DNA from: Bacteroidota bacterium
Lineage (GTDB): Bacteria; Bacteroidota; Ignavibacteria; Ignavibacteriales; Ignavibacteriaceae
Direction of reading: 5' to 3'
Length of the DNA stretch: 5,568 nucleotides
NCBI GenBank assembly: GCA_030706105.1
Contig: JAUZPC010000217.1
Coordinates: 1-5,568 of the forward strand
Part shown: positions 5,197 through 5,568 of the stretch, piece after piece
How positions within the stretch are numbered: the first letter of the stretch is position 1
Layout of the letters: each line of letters starts with the position of its first letter
The notes under the pieces: generated by a model
The model's input: only the letters and a program-made list of their open reading frames with translations
Databases searched by the model: none
Told to the model about the DNA's origin: nothing
Translations under genes and position numbers: made by a program

Positions 5197-5568
5197 CTAA
5201 TATAACGGCTTTTTATCGTAACTGACCATCCAATGGATTCCATACTTATCTGTCAGCATCCCAAAATATGCACCCCAAAAAGTATCCTGAAGAGGCATTT
5301 CTATTTTTCCGCCAGCAGAGAGGCTGCTAAATATTTTGTCTGTTTCTTCATTGCTTTGAGTATTGATTGAAAGATAGAAATTATTACCCGCAATAAATGT
5401 GTGTCCCATGGATTCAAGGAAATCACTCCCCATCAAAATATTTCCATCACCGATCGGCAATGCAATATGCATAATCATTTCCTGCTCTGCAGGAGACACT
5501 TTTTCTTTTTCAGGGGTATCCTTAAACCGTTGAAGCCACAAAAACTCACCGCCAAAAATAGATTTATA
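5197..5568 (-). CDS. VOC-family (PhnB-like, glyoxalase/bleomycin-resistance fold) protein, N-terminus outside window
   Basis: The minus-strand frame is open from the window edge (first codon TAT at 5568-5566) to TAG at 5199-5197, giving 123 residues. It starts Y-K-S-I-F-G-G-E-F, matching the 'FY..vFGge' helix-strand of PhnB-like proteins, which normally run 135-150 residues, so roughly 20 N-terminal residues are missing. Further signs are M-H-I-A-L-P-I-G at 33-40, I-L-M-G-S-D at 44-49, and the family signature D-T-F-W-G-A-Y-F-G-M-L-T-D-K-Y-G-I-H-W at 95-113. A TTG at 5541-5539 could be mistaken for the start, but conserved family sequence continues upstream of it. These small, probably dimeric cytosolic proteins are often annotated as glyoxalase or 3-demethylubiquinone methyltransferase, mostly without evidence. 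Metal ligands and substrate cannot be assigned. It has its own terminator, so it is probably not in the efflux operon. Confidence 0.88.
   Translation of the reverse strand, partial: YKSIFGGEFLWLQRFKDTPEKEKVSPAEQEMIMHIALPIGDGNILMGSDFLESMGHTFIAGNNFYLSINTQSNEETDKIFSSLSAGGKIEMPLQDTFWGAYFGMLTDKYGIHWMVSYDKKPLY

Noticed and set aside
1..5568. Mobile element, CRISPR array, tRNA or rRNA
   Set aside because: No transposase or integrase frames, no regularly spaced repeats, and no tRNA- or rRNA-like sequence were recognised on either strand.

Overview
The window is an A+T-rich bacterial segment. Its main content is a four-gene, minus-strand cluster for a tripartite multidrug efflux pump of the EmrAB-TolC type. 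In transcription order it carries a TetR-family regulator (4906 to 4268), an EmrA/HlyD-type membrane fusion protein (4250 to 3264), an EmrB/QacA-type DHA2 major facilitator transporter (3271 to 1664) and a TolC-type outer-membrane factor (1642 to 320). Spacings are +17, -8 (overlap) and +21 bases, so one transcript is likely. A pump needing an outer-membrane channel means a Gram-negative (diderm) cell. Low GC and the protein style suggest the Bacteroidota/Ignavibacteriota/Chlorobiota group, but this is an impression; no marker gene fixes the taxon.

Left edge (1-319): the last 46 codons of a plus-strand gene, which look like the C-terminal DUF3471-type tail of a beta-lactamase-family serine hydrolase. 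It converges on the efflux operon. Between the two stop codons lies a GC-rich hairpin with T-runs on both sides, read as a shared bidirectional terminator. A second exact copy of one stem arm lies 61 bases away.

Control region (4907-5196): 290 bases without a convincing gene. Next to the tetR start is a clean inverted repeat, TTCGAC-N15-GTCGAA, with half-sites 21 bp apart (two helical turns). It is the best candidate operator for autoregulation of the whole operon. The region also holds other short palindromes, a possible 29-codon upstream ORF that ends just before the second tetR ATG, and a rho-independent terminator for the next gene.

Right edge (5197-5568): the C-terminal part of a PhnB-like VOC/glyoxalase-fold protein on the minus strand. 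Its frame stays open to the window edge, so its start lies outside.

How the genes would work together: the DHA2 pump takes substrate from the inner membrane using the proton gradient, the fusion protein bridges the periplasm, and the TolC-like protein opens the outer membrane. The TetR protein probably represses the operon until a ligand releases it. The substrate cannot be read from the sequence. I see no evidence of a previously undescribed system here; the most useful second looks are the regulatory structures around the tetR start and the terminators.
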